Part shown: positions 1-7,736 of the stretch, one piece after another | Layout of the letters: every line of letters begins with the position of its first letter | Position numbering within the stretch: position 1 is the first letter of the stretch | Origin: Phycisphaerae bacterium | GTDB taxonomy: Bacteria > Planctomycetota > Phycisphaerae > UBA1845 | Assembly (NCBI GenBank): GCA_021604825.1 | Contig: BQJS01000054.1 | Span: 1 to 24,256 of the forward strand | Length of the DNA stretch: 24,256 bases | Direction: 5' to 3' | Position numbers and translations under genes: made by a program | Notes under the pieces: model-generated | Databases searched by the model: none | Told to the model about the DNA's origin: nothing | Seen by the model: the letters and a program-made list of their open reading frames with translations, nothing else

Positions 1-1
1 C

Positions 2-193
2 TGCGCAGAGGTCCCGAATGGGCTTCTGTACCGCACACAAACGCGAGAACTCGGCCCAAATGATCTGGTGTCGTTAGGAATAGCATTGGCGTTTGCACCG
101 CACCCTCCGCGACCAACTCGTGAACGGGAAGACGTCGATCAATCGGTCTCTAAGGTTCGACGGAAGAAAAAGAAGGCTCGCTCAACCCGCTAG
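2..193 (+). CDS. 3' end of an unrecognised gene (partial)
   Basis: An open frame enters from the left edge and stops at TAG 191-193, giving 63 visible codons. The last residues are strongly basic (KVRRKKKKARSTR), which suggests nucleic-acid contact or simply a disordered tail. A run of hydrophobic residues (LVSLGIALAFAP) sits about 35 residues before the end. I do not recognise a family. It lies 334 bp upstream of the recombinase on the same strand, so it could belong to the same integrated element or be the host gene next to it. The true start is outside the window. It could be chance, but an uninterrupted frame to the edge with a biased tail favours a real gene. Confidence 0.45.
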   Translation, partial: CAEVPNGLLYRTQTRELGPNDLVSLGIALAFAPHPPRPTREREDVDQSVSKVRRKKKKARSTR

Positions 194-527
194 CTGTTCA
201 TCGACTGTCTTTGGTTTGCGAAGCGGTCGCCGGGTGCCGAACCCGGAGGTCTTTGGGCGATAGCAGCTTTGCTTAAGGCAAAAGCGTTGGACGGTGGCAC
301 GATGGGATCGCTGGAGGAGCGGGTTGGTAGATGATCGGCCCGCTTCTCAGGCTTGCTCCACGAAAAAACAGAGTACGGATAGCGAGGTTAACCGACGTCG
401 GGCAGGTGGGTTACACCAAGTAGTGATCTGCTCAACTGGGATTCGACGAATATGGTCGAGTCATTGCCGCAACTATCGCACACAATGGTGCCATTGGTGG
501 CACTTCTTGGCGTGCGGAGATTGATTA
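194..527. other. Intergenic stretch with two small hairpins
   Basis: No convincing gene is seen here. Two stem-loops lie close together after the upstream stop codon: a perfect 6-bp stem at 230-235/241-246 with loop GCCGA, and a stem at 266-272/278-285 with one bulged A and loop TTAAG. Neither is followed by a T run on either strand, so they are not classical terminators. They could be recombination arm sites or structured UTR. On the - strand the first hairpin looks like a tRNA T-arm, but the conserved T-loop A58 is missing and no acceptor partner is present. A GGAGA ribosome site at 516-520 serves the recombinase. Confidence 0.35.
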
Positions 528-1706
528 ATGGGCGTAATAGTCAAACAAAAAGTGAAAGGCCGTGGCAACCCGTGGTGGGTATTTCTGAACCACGATGGAA
601 CTCGTCGCACCAAGCGAATCGGGGACCGGCAGGCTGCTGAAGCGGTTGCATCAGCGCTTCGCAAGAAGCTCAAGGCTGGCGAATTCAATCTGGTCGAGGA
701 TTCCAGTAAGTCGAAGAGCCCCAAGTTCCCAGACTATGCCGCCCACTACCTGGAATCCTTTGCCAAGACCGCACTCAAGCAAAATACCTGGAAGGGATAC
801 GAATCGATCATCCGCCTACACATAAGCCCGGCATGGAAAGACAAGCGGCTCGATGCGATCACGCGTGCGGACGTGAAGCGGCTAATTCTTCGGAAGCAGA
901 AGGACGGCTATTCGGCCAAGACCATCGAAAACATCAAGGCCCTGATCAGTGGGATATTCACCCACGCATACGAGGATGAGATCCTGGCGGTGAACCCTGC
1001 GCTTAAGCTGGGCAGGTTCATTCCCAAGCAGGATCGGCGCAAGAGTGTCCAGGCTCTCTCGCGCGAGCAAGCCGCCGAAGTGATCGCCGCAGCCAAAACG
1101 CGTTTCCCCCAGCACCACACGATGATTTTGTGCGCTTTCCGCACGGGATTGAGGCTCGGCGAGTTACTCGGTCTTGCATGGTCCGACTTGGACTTCGAGG
1201 CATGCACGATTGAAGTTCGCAGGTCCTTTAGTCACGGACATTGGAGCCTACCCAAGTCGAACAAGTCCAGGACCTTGGATATGTCAGATCAACTGCGTTC
1301 CGCGTTGCTTCAACACCGCGAGGACTTGAAGCTTCGCTTCGGTGCAACCTTGCCCACGGTTGAAGTCGGTAGCCAAAAACCCGCTTTGCTTCAGTTGGTG
1401 TTCCCCAGTTGGCGAGGTGGCCCCATCTGCGGGGACAACTTCCGCAAGCGGGTGTTTCGGAAACTGATCGAAGCCGCAGACGTTCCAGAGTTTCGCATTC
1501 ACGACATCCGCCATACGTTCGCGAGCCTTCTTCTCACGCAGGGGGAGTCCTTGCACTACGTGAAGGAGCAAATGGGCCATGCTTCGATCCAAACCACCGT
1601 GGACGTCTATGGACATATGGTACCGGGCAGCAATCGCAATGCCGTAAACCGGTTAGATGATGCAGCCGAGCCAAATCTAAGCGTTTTGAAATCATCAGTT
1701 GCCTAG
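528..1706 (+). CDS. Tyrosine recombinase / phage-type integrase
   Basis: This 392-aa protein catalyses site-specific strand exchange of an integrative element. Residues about 1-55 form a basic, aromatic arm-binding-like domain (NPWWVFL). Residues about 65-160 are the helical core-binding domain (SAM-like), and 175-375 the catalytic domain. The catalytic set is complete: R209 in RTGLRLGE, K243 in the beta-hairpin, H325-x-x-R328 in IHDIRHT, H351 in MGHAS, and nucleophile Y361 in VDVYGHM. Length and layout are normal for mobile-element integrases, and nothing is broken. ATG 528 is preceded by GGAGA at a 7-nt spacing. It points inward to the methyltransferase, and the whole group to about 8.2 kb may be its cargo. 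The family is secure; target site and element type are not readable. Confidence 0.95.
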   Translation: MGVIVKQKVKGRGNPWWVFLNHDGTRRTKRIGDRQAAEAVASALRKKLKAGEFNLVEDSSKSKSPKFPDYAAHYLESFAKTALKQNTWKGYESIIRLHISPAWKDKRLDAITRADVKRLILRKQKDGYSAKTIENIKALISGIFTHAYEDEILAVNPALKLGRFIPKQDRRKSVQALSREQAAEVIAAAKTRFPQHHTMILCAFRTGLRLGELLGLAWSDLDFEACTIEVRRSFSHGHWSLPKSNKSRTLDMSDQLRSALLQHREDLKLRFGATLPTVEVGSQKPALLQLVFPSWRGGPICGDNFRKRVFRKLIEAADVPEFRIHDIRHTFASLLLTQGESLHYVKEQMGHASIQTTVDVYGHMVPGSNRNAVNRLDDAAEPNLSVLKSSVA

Positions 1707-1770
1707 CGATGATGAAACAACCAAGGTTGAACAATCTCCCGCATTTAAGAGTAGAGAATTGTCGCATTGT

Positions 1771-1776
1771 AGGAGG
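1771..1776 (+). promoter_or_regulatory. Strong ribosome binding site (AGGAGG)
   Basis: A full AGGAGG lies 8 nt before ATG 1785. It fixes the start of the coiled-coil membrane protein and supports that this unrecognised frame is translated. Confidence 0.7.
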
Positions 1777-1784
1777 GCTTATCA

Positions 1785-2450
1785 ATGTCAGATTCGAACG
1801 ACAGAAAACGCAAACCGCTGGAGCCAATCGACGAGATTCGCACAATCGATGTTGACAAGGCATTGTCCATAAAGAGGCAGCCCAGCTGGCTCGTGGTTGT
1901 TATTGCTGGAGTCGCAACATTCTTTTGCGGTCTTCTGCTTGCGTTGAAGCTCAACAAGTCCGAGCGACTGGATCATCAGGCTGAGGTCGAGCGACTGAAT
2001 GCATCGATTGATTCACTCAATGGACAGATCGGCTCATTGCAGCAGAAGATATTCACCGTCAACAGCGACCTGAGAAGTGCCAAGAGCAGCCTAAAGTGGG
2101 CTGACGATCGAGCCTCTGAAAAGCAATCAACCATCAATGACCTGCGGCGTCAATTGAATCCAAGGCGACGTCAGAGCACGAATAGCCTAAAGCAATATTA
2201 CGACCAGTTACTTGTTTTCAAGGACACACAAGAATTTCGTAGTCTCGGCTTATCCGTTGCCAGCCCGCATCACCGTTGGATGAAGGAAGTCGACGCCCGG
2301 AGCGAGGATCAATCACTGACGTTTAGAGAGCGTGTTGCATTTGGCGAGTTGTTGCAACTAGCACTGGAATACGTCTCGACCAGGGGCAGTGAAAATGAAA
2401 TGACGAGGCGACTAAGAGGGTTTACCGAAGATGCGATTTCAGGGGAATAG
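1785..2450 (+). CDS. Single-pass membrane protein with coiled coil, unknown function
   Basis: The protein has 221 aa and no family I recognise. It begins with a charged cytoplasmic segment (1-32), has one transmembrane helix at about 33-54 (SWLVVVIAGVATFFCGLLLAL), then a heptad-rich helix from about 58 to 125, a basic break (PRRRQ near 126-130) and a mixed C-terminal segment. This topology suits a membrane-anchored oligomer. It starts 79 bp after the recombinase stop on the same strand, with an ideal AGGAGG site, so the two may be co-transcribed. Membrane-anchored coiled-coil proteins occur as effectors or sensors in defence islands, but that role is inference only here. It could equally be passenger cargo. 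Confidence 0.75.
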   Translation: MSDSNDRKRKPLEPIDEIRTIDVDKALSIKRQPSWLVVVIAGVATFFCGLLLALKLNKSERLDHQAEVERLNASIDSLNGQIGSLQQKIFTVNSDLRSAKSSLKWADDRASEKQSTINDLRRQLNPRRRQSTNSLKQYYDQLLVFKDTQEFRSLGLSVASPHHRWMKEVDARSEDQSLTFRERVAFGELLQLALEYVSTRGSENEMTRRLRGFTEDAISGE

Positions 2451-2806
2451 CGGCTGGGGATCTTCGAGGAATCGATCGAGAGATTCGGTCCATGCAATTG
2501 TTGGAAGTGTCGAGCTTCTCGCTTTGCTGGACAGCCAAATAGTCGAAAATCTCAGTTGCACCTTGACAAAACCAGGCGTCGATTGTTCAACTCTAGAGGT
2601 GGGCGAGAGTTAAGCCGAGCCACTGATTGGCGGCGATTGTTCTGACAAACGGCAACTGGACGTCCGCCAGTGCACGCGGTGCTAGTTGTGTCGCCTTGTC
2701 GGCCGTTGAATTCTCTGGTTGCACAACAACTTGTTGCGTAGTAGAGGCAAGGTCCGACAGGATGTTGAAGTTGTTTTAGGAATCTGCACTCAAGGAAGAG
2801 TGAGTA
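2451..2806 (+). other. Intergenic region upstream of the methyltransferase
   Basis: No credible gene is seen in 356 bp. A perfect TTGACA hexamer lies at 2563-2568, but only a poor -10 (TCAACT, 2587-2592) follows at an 18-nt spacing, so a promoter is only possible. A 13-bp palindrome sits at 2724-2736. A Shine-Dalgarno-like AAGGAAGAG at 2792-2800 leads into ATG 2807. Confidence 0.4.
2724..2736. promoter_or_regulatory. 13-bp palindrome CAACAA-C-TTGTTG, possible operator
   Basis: This is a perfect 6-bp dyad around one central base, 70 bp before the methyltransferase start. Methyltransferase genes of restriction-modification systems are often controlled at such dyads, either by the enzyme itself or by a small regulator. 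No regulator gene is identified here, so the role is a guess. Confidence 0.25.
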
Positions 2807-4003
2807 ATGAATACCCGAAAGAATGCAAGGACGCTTGGGGCACTTTCCAGCCGAATGGCGAGACTCAAGCAGGCCGCCCGCGACCAGGGGCCTGTATCAG
2901 GACTGACTCATCAATTCTACAAATATCCGGCCAGGTTCTCTCCTCAATTTGCACGAGCGGCGATCGAGTCCTTCTCGGCTCCGGGTGATATCGTACTTGA
3001 CCCTTTCATGGGTGGCGGCACTTCGGTGGTGGAAGCAATGGCCTTGGGCAGACGTTCCATCGGGAATGACCTCAATTCTTTGTCAGTGTTCGTTGCAACA
3101 GTGAAGTCCAGTGTGCTCAACTCAAAAGAACAAGCCGCAATCAAGGAGTGGGCGTGCGACATGGTTCCCCGACTTCGCTGCAATTGGTCAATAGTGACCC
3201 GTCCGGGTGTAACCGACCAAGCTCCGCGGAACATGACGATTCCAGTTGCACGATGGCTTAGAAAGACTATTGCGCAATGCCTGGACGGATTAGAAGAACA
3301 AGTTTCGACGCCAAGGGCTAAGCGATTTGCGAGATGTGTTGTTCTAAATGTTGGTCAATGGGCACTGAATGGCCGCCGTCAGATCCCAACGGCTGAAGCG
3401 TTTCGCAAACGGATTCGAGTTACTGCCGAGGAGATGCTCATCGGCCTCAACGACCTCAAAAGGTCGATGGCCGCATCGACACATGACACGCATGCGCCAG
3501 TCATTCGAGAAGGCGATGCAGCGAATCTCCATTCGGATGATCGCATCTGCCGATGCGGACTAGTCGATATGGTTGTCACATCACCGCCGTATCCCGGAGT
3601 ACACATGCTTTATCATCGATGGCAGGTAGATGGAAGGAAAGAATCCGATGTGCCATATTGGATCTCAGGTACAAGCGATGGGGCGGGTGCGTCCTTCTAC
3701 AATTTCGCGGATAGGCGGAGGCAAGCTGAAGACCGCTACTTCGCGAAGGCAACGCGGGCCTTCTCGGCAGTTAGGCACGCGATGAAAGACGGAGGGATTC
3801 TCGCCCAGCTCATCGCGTTTTCCGAGCCAGGACGACAGCTCCCTAGATACCTCCGAATGCTTGAGCGTGCCGGGTTCATCGAGGAAAGGCTGTCTGGAGA
3901 GCGTCGAATTTGGCGTTCTGTGCCAAACCGCAGTTGGCACGCCAACTCGAAGGGGCGGATTGCGTCATCCCGTGAAGTCTTGCTGCTCCACAAGGCATCA
4001 TAA
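2807..4003 (+). CDS. Site-specific DNA methyltransferase (amino-type, SPPY)
   Basis: This 398-aa enzyme is predicted to move a methyl group from SAM to an exocyclic amino group of adenine or cytosine in DNA. The SAM-binding motif comes first (DPFMGGGTS, 65-73, after a YPARFSP segment at 40-46), and the catalytic TSPPY motif comes late (258-262). A helical region of about 150 residues lies between them and may carry target recognition. That order is alpha-like rather than the common beta order. SPPY is more often seen in N4-cytosine enzymes, but N6-adenine cannot be excluded. SD AAGGAAGAG precedes ATG 2807. Its stop TAA (4001-4003) directly abuts the stop of the convergent ATPase gene. In context it is the likely modification arm of a defence cassette. 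Confidence 0.9.
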   Translation: MNTRKNARTLGALSSRMARLKQAARDQGPVSGLTHQFYKYPARFSPQFARAAIESFSAPGDIVLDPFMGGGTSVVEAMALGRRSIGNDLNSLSVFVATVKSSVLNSKEQAAIKEWACDMVPRLRCNWSIVTRPGVTDQAPRNMTIPVARWLRKTIAQCLDGLEEQVSTPRAKRFARCVVLNVGQWALNGRRQIPTAEAFRKRIRVTAEEMLIGLNDLKRSMAASTHDTHAPVIREGDAANLHSDDRICRCGLVDMVVTSPPYPGVHMLYHRWQVDGRKESDVPYWISGTSDGAGASFYNFADRRRQAEDRYFAKATRAFSAVRHAMKDGGILAQLIAFSEPGRQLPRYLRMLERAGFIEERLSGERRIWRSVPNRSWHANSKGRIASSREVLLLHKAS

Positions 4004-6442
4004 TCACTCTCCGGCGTCCTCATCAGCTTGGGCAGCCTTACGCTGTAGTCCTGCCATCACTTCTGCGACACGAACCTGCACCGTCGCGACTCTGCATCTT
4101 TCGTCCTCAAGCATCGTAGTTTGCATTTCTTCGGCCTGTTGATCTTCTGGCCACTGGAGAATCGCATGATAGCCGATCCACACTTGGTAGTTCTCTTCAA
4201 ATAGCTCAGCGAAGGCTTTCGACTTGGACTTCATTCGCTCAAGCCTGTCTACATATGGCCCGAATAATGTGGAATAGTAGACTATAGTTTTAGGCCCGGC
4301 GACAAAAACCTTATAAGCGACCTCAGTCCGTTTGCTATGCGGAGTGTCTTCGTGCTGAGGCCAGAGCTCCACCCAAGTTTCAGGATCTTCATCCGGGTTG
4401 ATTGGGATCACGTCGAAGTCTGGGACGTTTCCACGTTTTCCCTTCTTGCTGTCTTCGACAGCGGGAAAGATCTCGAAGTTGATGGCAGATCGCAACTCTC
4501 CGCCATTTGGCGACCTCAGCACCGCGGTCACCGTGCCGGTGTCGCCGATTCTTGCTTCTTCCGCAGCACGTAGCCGCCATTGTTTTCTTCCGCTTCGCAG
4601 GTTTGACACCCCAGCAACCTCAATTTTCTGGGGTTCAAACTCAATTGAGATTAGCCCCTCGTTCTCGAATCGATCATCTGCATCGGTTTCTATGCGAACA
4701 GCTGCGCGACCGTTCAATCGGACCCGTGCAATCTCTGCGGGAGAGACTATTTCCCATTCTGTTACGTCTGGATACGGTTTCGTGGGAAGCGGCAAAGTCC
4801 TGGGCCCGGGGGGGCCAGGAGGTTTTACACTGTCCTCACCGCCATCATCTCTACCATGTCCACCTTCGTTTTCGCCACCGGGATTCTCAGATTCCCCTGC
4901 CGTGCTGGGCGAGTAGCCTGCGTCCTGGAGGAGTCGAGTGATTTGTTTCTTTACGCTTTTGCTCGTCGAGTGATGGTCCCGATTGACCATCTTGTCAGTA
5001 AGATCCTGCTCGATTTCAGCGAGACGCGAATCCTCCTTTAGAATACGGGACAGTGTTGTCTTGAGGTCGTCGAGTTGTGGCCCCTCTTTGAAGCTTTCAC
5101 GGGTCGAGGAGAACAACTCTCGCCGGACTCTCCTGTCTACGCGGCTAATGTCGAGGTGTACTACCATGTGCCGAGATAGCATTCGAAAGCCGATGTCGCG
5201 GAGGAATTTGGCCGAAAGCTCGCCTTGGTTCTGCCCATTCCGACTGGCGATGATAGGGGAATTACGTTGAACAAAGAGGTCGTTGGAGCTCGATCGCGGA
5301 ATAAGCTTATCTTTGACCTTTCTTATGCCTCTTACCACCCAGTACTCAACTCCAATTCGCGAATCACGGCTATTGAGCGGGATGATGTCCTCCATTTCGT
5401 GGTGGTAAACGACTGAACTCCCCGCTTTCGAGACTTCGTCTTCGACACCTTTTTCAGTTAACTTCATGAGGCGGTTGCGGCTTCCGCCCACTCTTTCATC
5501 TTTCACGGAATCTCCGCGAATGTCGATTACACGGAAAGGCAGCAACGGGTCAAACATCGACAAGTGCAGATAGTGATATAGATTGCCTGGTGAAGCTTGG
5601 AAGGACTTGCTTAATCCCGACAACTTGAATCCGACGTGTCGAACAAGAGTGCCGTTATTGAGAATGGGGGGATGCTTCAGTCCAGTCCCAGTGTATGGCT
5701 CAAGCTGTTCATTCCCTCGATCTACATGAGGGATCTTTTCATTGATCTTGAGGTATGAATATACTTCGAGTGCGTAGTCCTCGCCCGGGTCAACGAGTCT
5801 GATAATCGTGAAGCCTGCGCGGCCGGGAGAATTTTTGCACCTGGAAATCACCACGGCGTAATCGCAGAAGGCAAGTGTTGACGACCCCCCCTGGCCGAAC
5901 GTGCCCATCAAGTATGGTTTTTTGACCTTGTTGCCTTCCTGTAGGCTGAGGATCGTGCCAGGCATCATCTCAGGCGACAGGCCAATTCCGCGGTCGATGA
6001 CATCGACGGTTGGGGCTTCGCTGACGCCACTATCGGCCAACACAACACTGAGGGATCTACTCAGATTGCCCTCTTTGTCCTCGCCACTGTATAGTCCGGA
6101 TTGTGGTCCTGAGGGATCGCGACCAAACCACAACTCAGCAGCATCGCTTGGCGTCCTTGGAGTGCCGTTTCGAGATTCTGCATGTGCCGATTCCAATAGG
6201 GCGTCTATTCCGTTTGTAATTCGCTCGGTAAGACTCCGGCCCGCGTTTGTTGATAGGCCGATCGATGCTTCGTTGGATTCAGACTCGCCGTACGCGACCC
6301 ACTCGCAGTTAAGTGGGCCGAATTTCTCACCGAGCCCCATGCTCGTCCTGTCGCCCAATTCTTTGAGGATGATCTGGATCTCGGACTTCTTGCGAGCCGC
6401 CAAAACACGATCGAATAGTACGTCGAGAGTTTGAATCGCCAT
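4004..6442 (-). CDS. GHKL-fold (Hsp90/MutL/MORC-type) ATPase, probable defence component
   Basis: This large ATPase is 812 aa from ATG 6442. An in-frame TTG at 6448 sits only 3 nt after AAGGAG (6457-6452), while ATG 6442 is 9 nt away and so preferred. In 812-aa numbering the Bergerat fold is clear: N box E73-x3-N77-x2-D80 (ERITNGID), G1 box IDRGIGL (149-155), G2 box GTFGQGG (180-186). About 425-465 holds a transducer-like end (HLDISRVDRR...ELFSSTR). A Gly/Pro-rich hinge (about 515-550) separates this from a beta-rich segment (560-665) and a charged C-terminal part I do not recognise. GHKL ATPases of the MORC/MutL type are known from restriction-modification-like operons, where nucleotide-driven dimerisation clamps DNA. 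The SD overlaps the stop of the upstream gene, so translation is likely coupled. Confidence 0.85.
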   Translation of the reverse strand: MAIQTLDVLFDRVLAARKKSEIQIILKELGDRTSMGLGEKFGPLNCEWVAYGESESNEASIGLSTNAGRSLTERITNGIDALLESAHAESRNGTPRTPSDAAELWFGRDPSGPQSGLYSGEDKEGNLSRSLSVVLADSGVSEAPTVDVIDRGIGLSPEMMPGTILSLQEGNKVKKPYLMGTFGQGGSSTLAFCDYAVVISRCKNSPGRAGFTIIRLVDPGEDYALEVYSYLKINEKIPHVDRGNEQLEPYTGTGLKHPPILNNGTLVRHVGFKLSGLSKSFQASPGNLYHYLHLSMFDPLLPFRVIDIRGDSVKDERVGGSRNRLMKLTEKGVEDEVSKAGSSVVYHHEMEDIIPLNSRDSRIGVEYWVVRGIRKVKDKLIPRSSSNDLFVQRNSPIIASRNGQNQGELSAKFLRDIGFRMLSRHMVVHLDISRVDRRVRRELFSSTRESFKEGPQLDDLKTTLSRILKEDSRLAEIEQDLTDKMVNRDHHSTSKSVKKQITRLLQDAGYSPSTAGESENPGGENEGGHGRDDGGEDSVKPPGPPGPRTLPLPTKPYPDVTEWEIVSPAEIARVRLNGRAAVRIETDADDRFENEGLISIEFEPQKIEVAGVSNLRSGRKQWRLRAAEEARIGDTGTVTAVLRSPNGGELRSAINFEIFPAVEDSKKGKRGNVPDFDVIPINPDEDPETWVELWPQHEDTPHSKRTEVAYKVFVAGPKTIVYYSTLFGPYVDRLERMKSKSKAFAELFEENYQVWIGYHAILQWPEDQQAEEMQTTMLEDERCRVATVQVRVAEVMAGLQRKAAQADEDAGE

Positions 6443-6455
6443 GAGCAAGAGCTCC

Positions 6456-7061
6456 TTATTGTTTCTTCGGTAGTCGGTCCCACATCAGGTCGAACATGCT
6501 TCCGTCCAGCTTATCGCAACTAATGACATATCCGTTGCGTCCTTCTTTTTGGACTGCACCCGAGTTGCGGAGCCATGCAAGCGTCAAATAGACCTGATAG
6601 CTTGGAATCTCTTCACCTACCGAATCATGAATAGGGAGAAGATCATCAATAGCGAACATTTTGCCTCTCGAGACCGAACGATCCAGATGTTGGGCAAACG
6701 CCAGTGCTGCAAGGCGGGGAGCTCGATGTTCGTATTCTTCCCTTGCCTTTTTTGACCAACCAATCTTGACGAGTTTGTCCTGATCGCGTTCGAAACGAGG
6801 ATATGGTTTCGAAGCAGTACGACCTTTTGCCTTCCTCTTCTTGGTAGCTCTTCGTGCAGAGCCTGACGCTCTCGTAGGAGATTCACCGCCAAGCGACGTA
6901 GTCGTCGCATCTACGTGAAGAAGCTGGGCTAAGCGATCAGCAATTCTGGCCAATTCAGCGACTTCTGCATACCTATGCTCTCTCACGCCACGCTCGATTA
7001 TGCTCTTGAGCGAGGCCTCCGCGGCGGCGACTGCGACTTTTGCTTCCTGTATCATATCCAT
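6456..7061 (-). CDS. Small basic protein with helical N-terminus and winged-helix-like C-terminus
   Basis: The protein has 201 aa and no recognised family. Residues 1-50 look like a helical hairpin, 62-95 are a highly basic linker (RRATKKRKAKGR), and about 105-200 are compact, ending in a helix-strand pattern (YQVYLTLAWLRNSGAVQ...GYVI) that resembles a winged helix. The gene ends 13 nt before the ATPase ATG, and its TAA is part of the ATPase ribosome site, so the two are an operon. No Shine-Dalgarno precedes ATG 7061. The promoter is so close that the transcript is probably leaderless. A DNA-binding partner or adaptor of the ATPase is the simplest inference. Confidence 0.75.
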   Translation of the reverse strand: MDMIQEAKVAVAAAEASLKSIIERGVREHRYAEVAELARIADRLAQLLHVDATTTSLGGESPTRASGSARRATKKRKAKGRTASKPYPRFERDQDKLVKIGWSKKAREEYEHRAPRLAALAFAQHLDRSVSRGKMFAIDDLLPIHDSVGEEIPSYQVYLTLAWLRNSGAVQKEGRNGYVISCDKLDGSMFDLMWDRLPKKQ

Positions 7062-7063
7062 GC

Positions 7064-7096
7064 GTGTAAGTTACACCGAAAATACAGTGACGTCAA
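7064..7096 (-). promoter_or_regulatory. Promoter with palindromic operator for the small protein-ATPase operon
   Basis: On the - strand TTGACG (7096-7091) and TAACTT (7073-7068) are spaced by exactly 17 bp. A perfect palindrome, GTGTAA-G-TTACAC (7064-7076), covers the -10 box, an ideal place for a repressor. Only 6 nt separate the -10 from ATG 7061, so transcription would begin at or next to the start codon, which fits the missing ribosome site. The boxes and palindrome are seen directly; activity is inferred. Confidence 0.5.
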
Positions 7097-7736
7097 GTGC
7101 GATATCGTCCGGCCCGGTTCCGAGGCTGTGGATGCAGCCTTCGGCCGTATGTAAGTGGCTTAGGGGGACGTGCTTAGGAACTGGGTCAGGGGTCTCAAGA
7201 ATTTTCATTTCTTGCTCATTGCCCCCCGCCTGCCAAGGAATGCTGCCATGCTTTCGATTCGGAAATCGAGACATGGATCGAGCCACTCGGGCCAAACGAG
7301 CCCAACTTGTTTGATTGATTTATTTTCAGTTCCGCTCACGAGCTGGCCATTGAGTGTGAATGACGCAACCTGTGAGGTCGAGACGAGGGCCCCTGAGGAA
7401 TTTGCCAAGTCCACCTGTGATGAATGAGGCGTGATTTAGTTGGAAACTGACGATGAGCTTGGCTGCTGAAGCCAGCACCGAGTCGACTCCATGATCCGAA
7501 ACGGGCGACCTCTCAGTGACCGAATTGTCAAATTTCCCGTCACAGATCTTCCTGTTGAAGAGCCGACAAGTAGTTTGTGCTTGGAGCAATTTCTAACAGT
7601 CGTGGTACGTTCAGACAGCACCTCAGTTGATCTTCCCAAATAGACTGTTGCAGCAAAGTTCCAACCGACACGCATGGCCCGGGTCGGTCGCCTCAGAACG
7701 TTAAGCAAAAACTGACAACGTCTCTCGAAGTATTCA
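7077..7736. other. Unresolved stretch, possibly decayed coding sequence
   Basis: About 660 bp lie between the nuclease gene and the next operon with no intact gene. On the - strand, protein-like open stretches follow each other in different frames: about 7739-7436, then 7589-7326, 7414-7205 and 7295-7071. This is what a frameshifted gene looks like. The + strand also has short open stretches: 7170-7427 from a GTG, and a 50-codon frame from the ATG at 7490. Neither strand has ribosome sites. I cannot tell a dead gene from chance; the accessory setting makes decay plausible. The left edge carries the -35 box of the next operon. Confidence 0.3.

Noticed and set aside
241..252. 12-bp match to part of tRNA-fMet as an att core
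   Set aside because: The copy at 241-252 is inverted relative to the tRNA (8491-8502), while att cores are direct repeats, and the match is in the anticodon/variable part rather than the 3' end. A 12-mer match is plausible by chance.
215..310. tRNA remnant on the - strand
   Set aside because: A T-arm-like hairpin exists, but conserved A58 is absent, no acceptor partner pairs, and the anticodon arm cannot be folded with a T33.
4398..4916. 172-codon + strand frame opposite the ATPase
   Set aside because: It is a shadow of the GHKL ATPase gene, low-complexity and Ser/Pro-rich, with no ribosome site.
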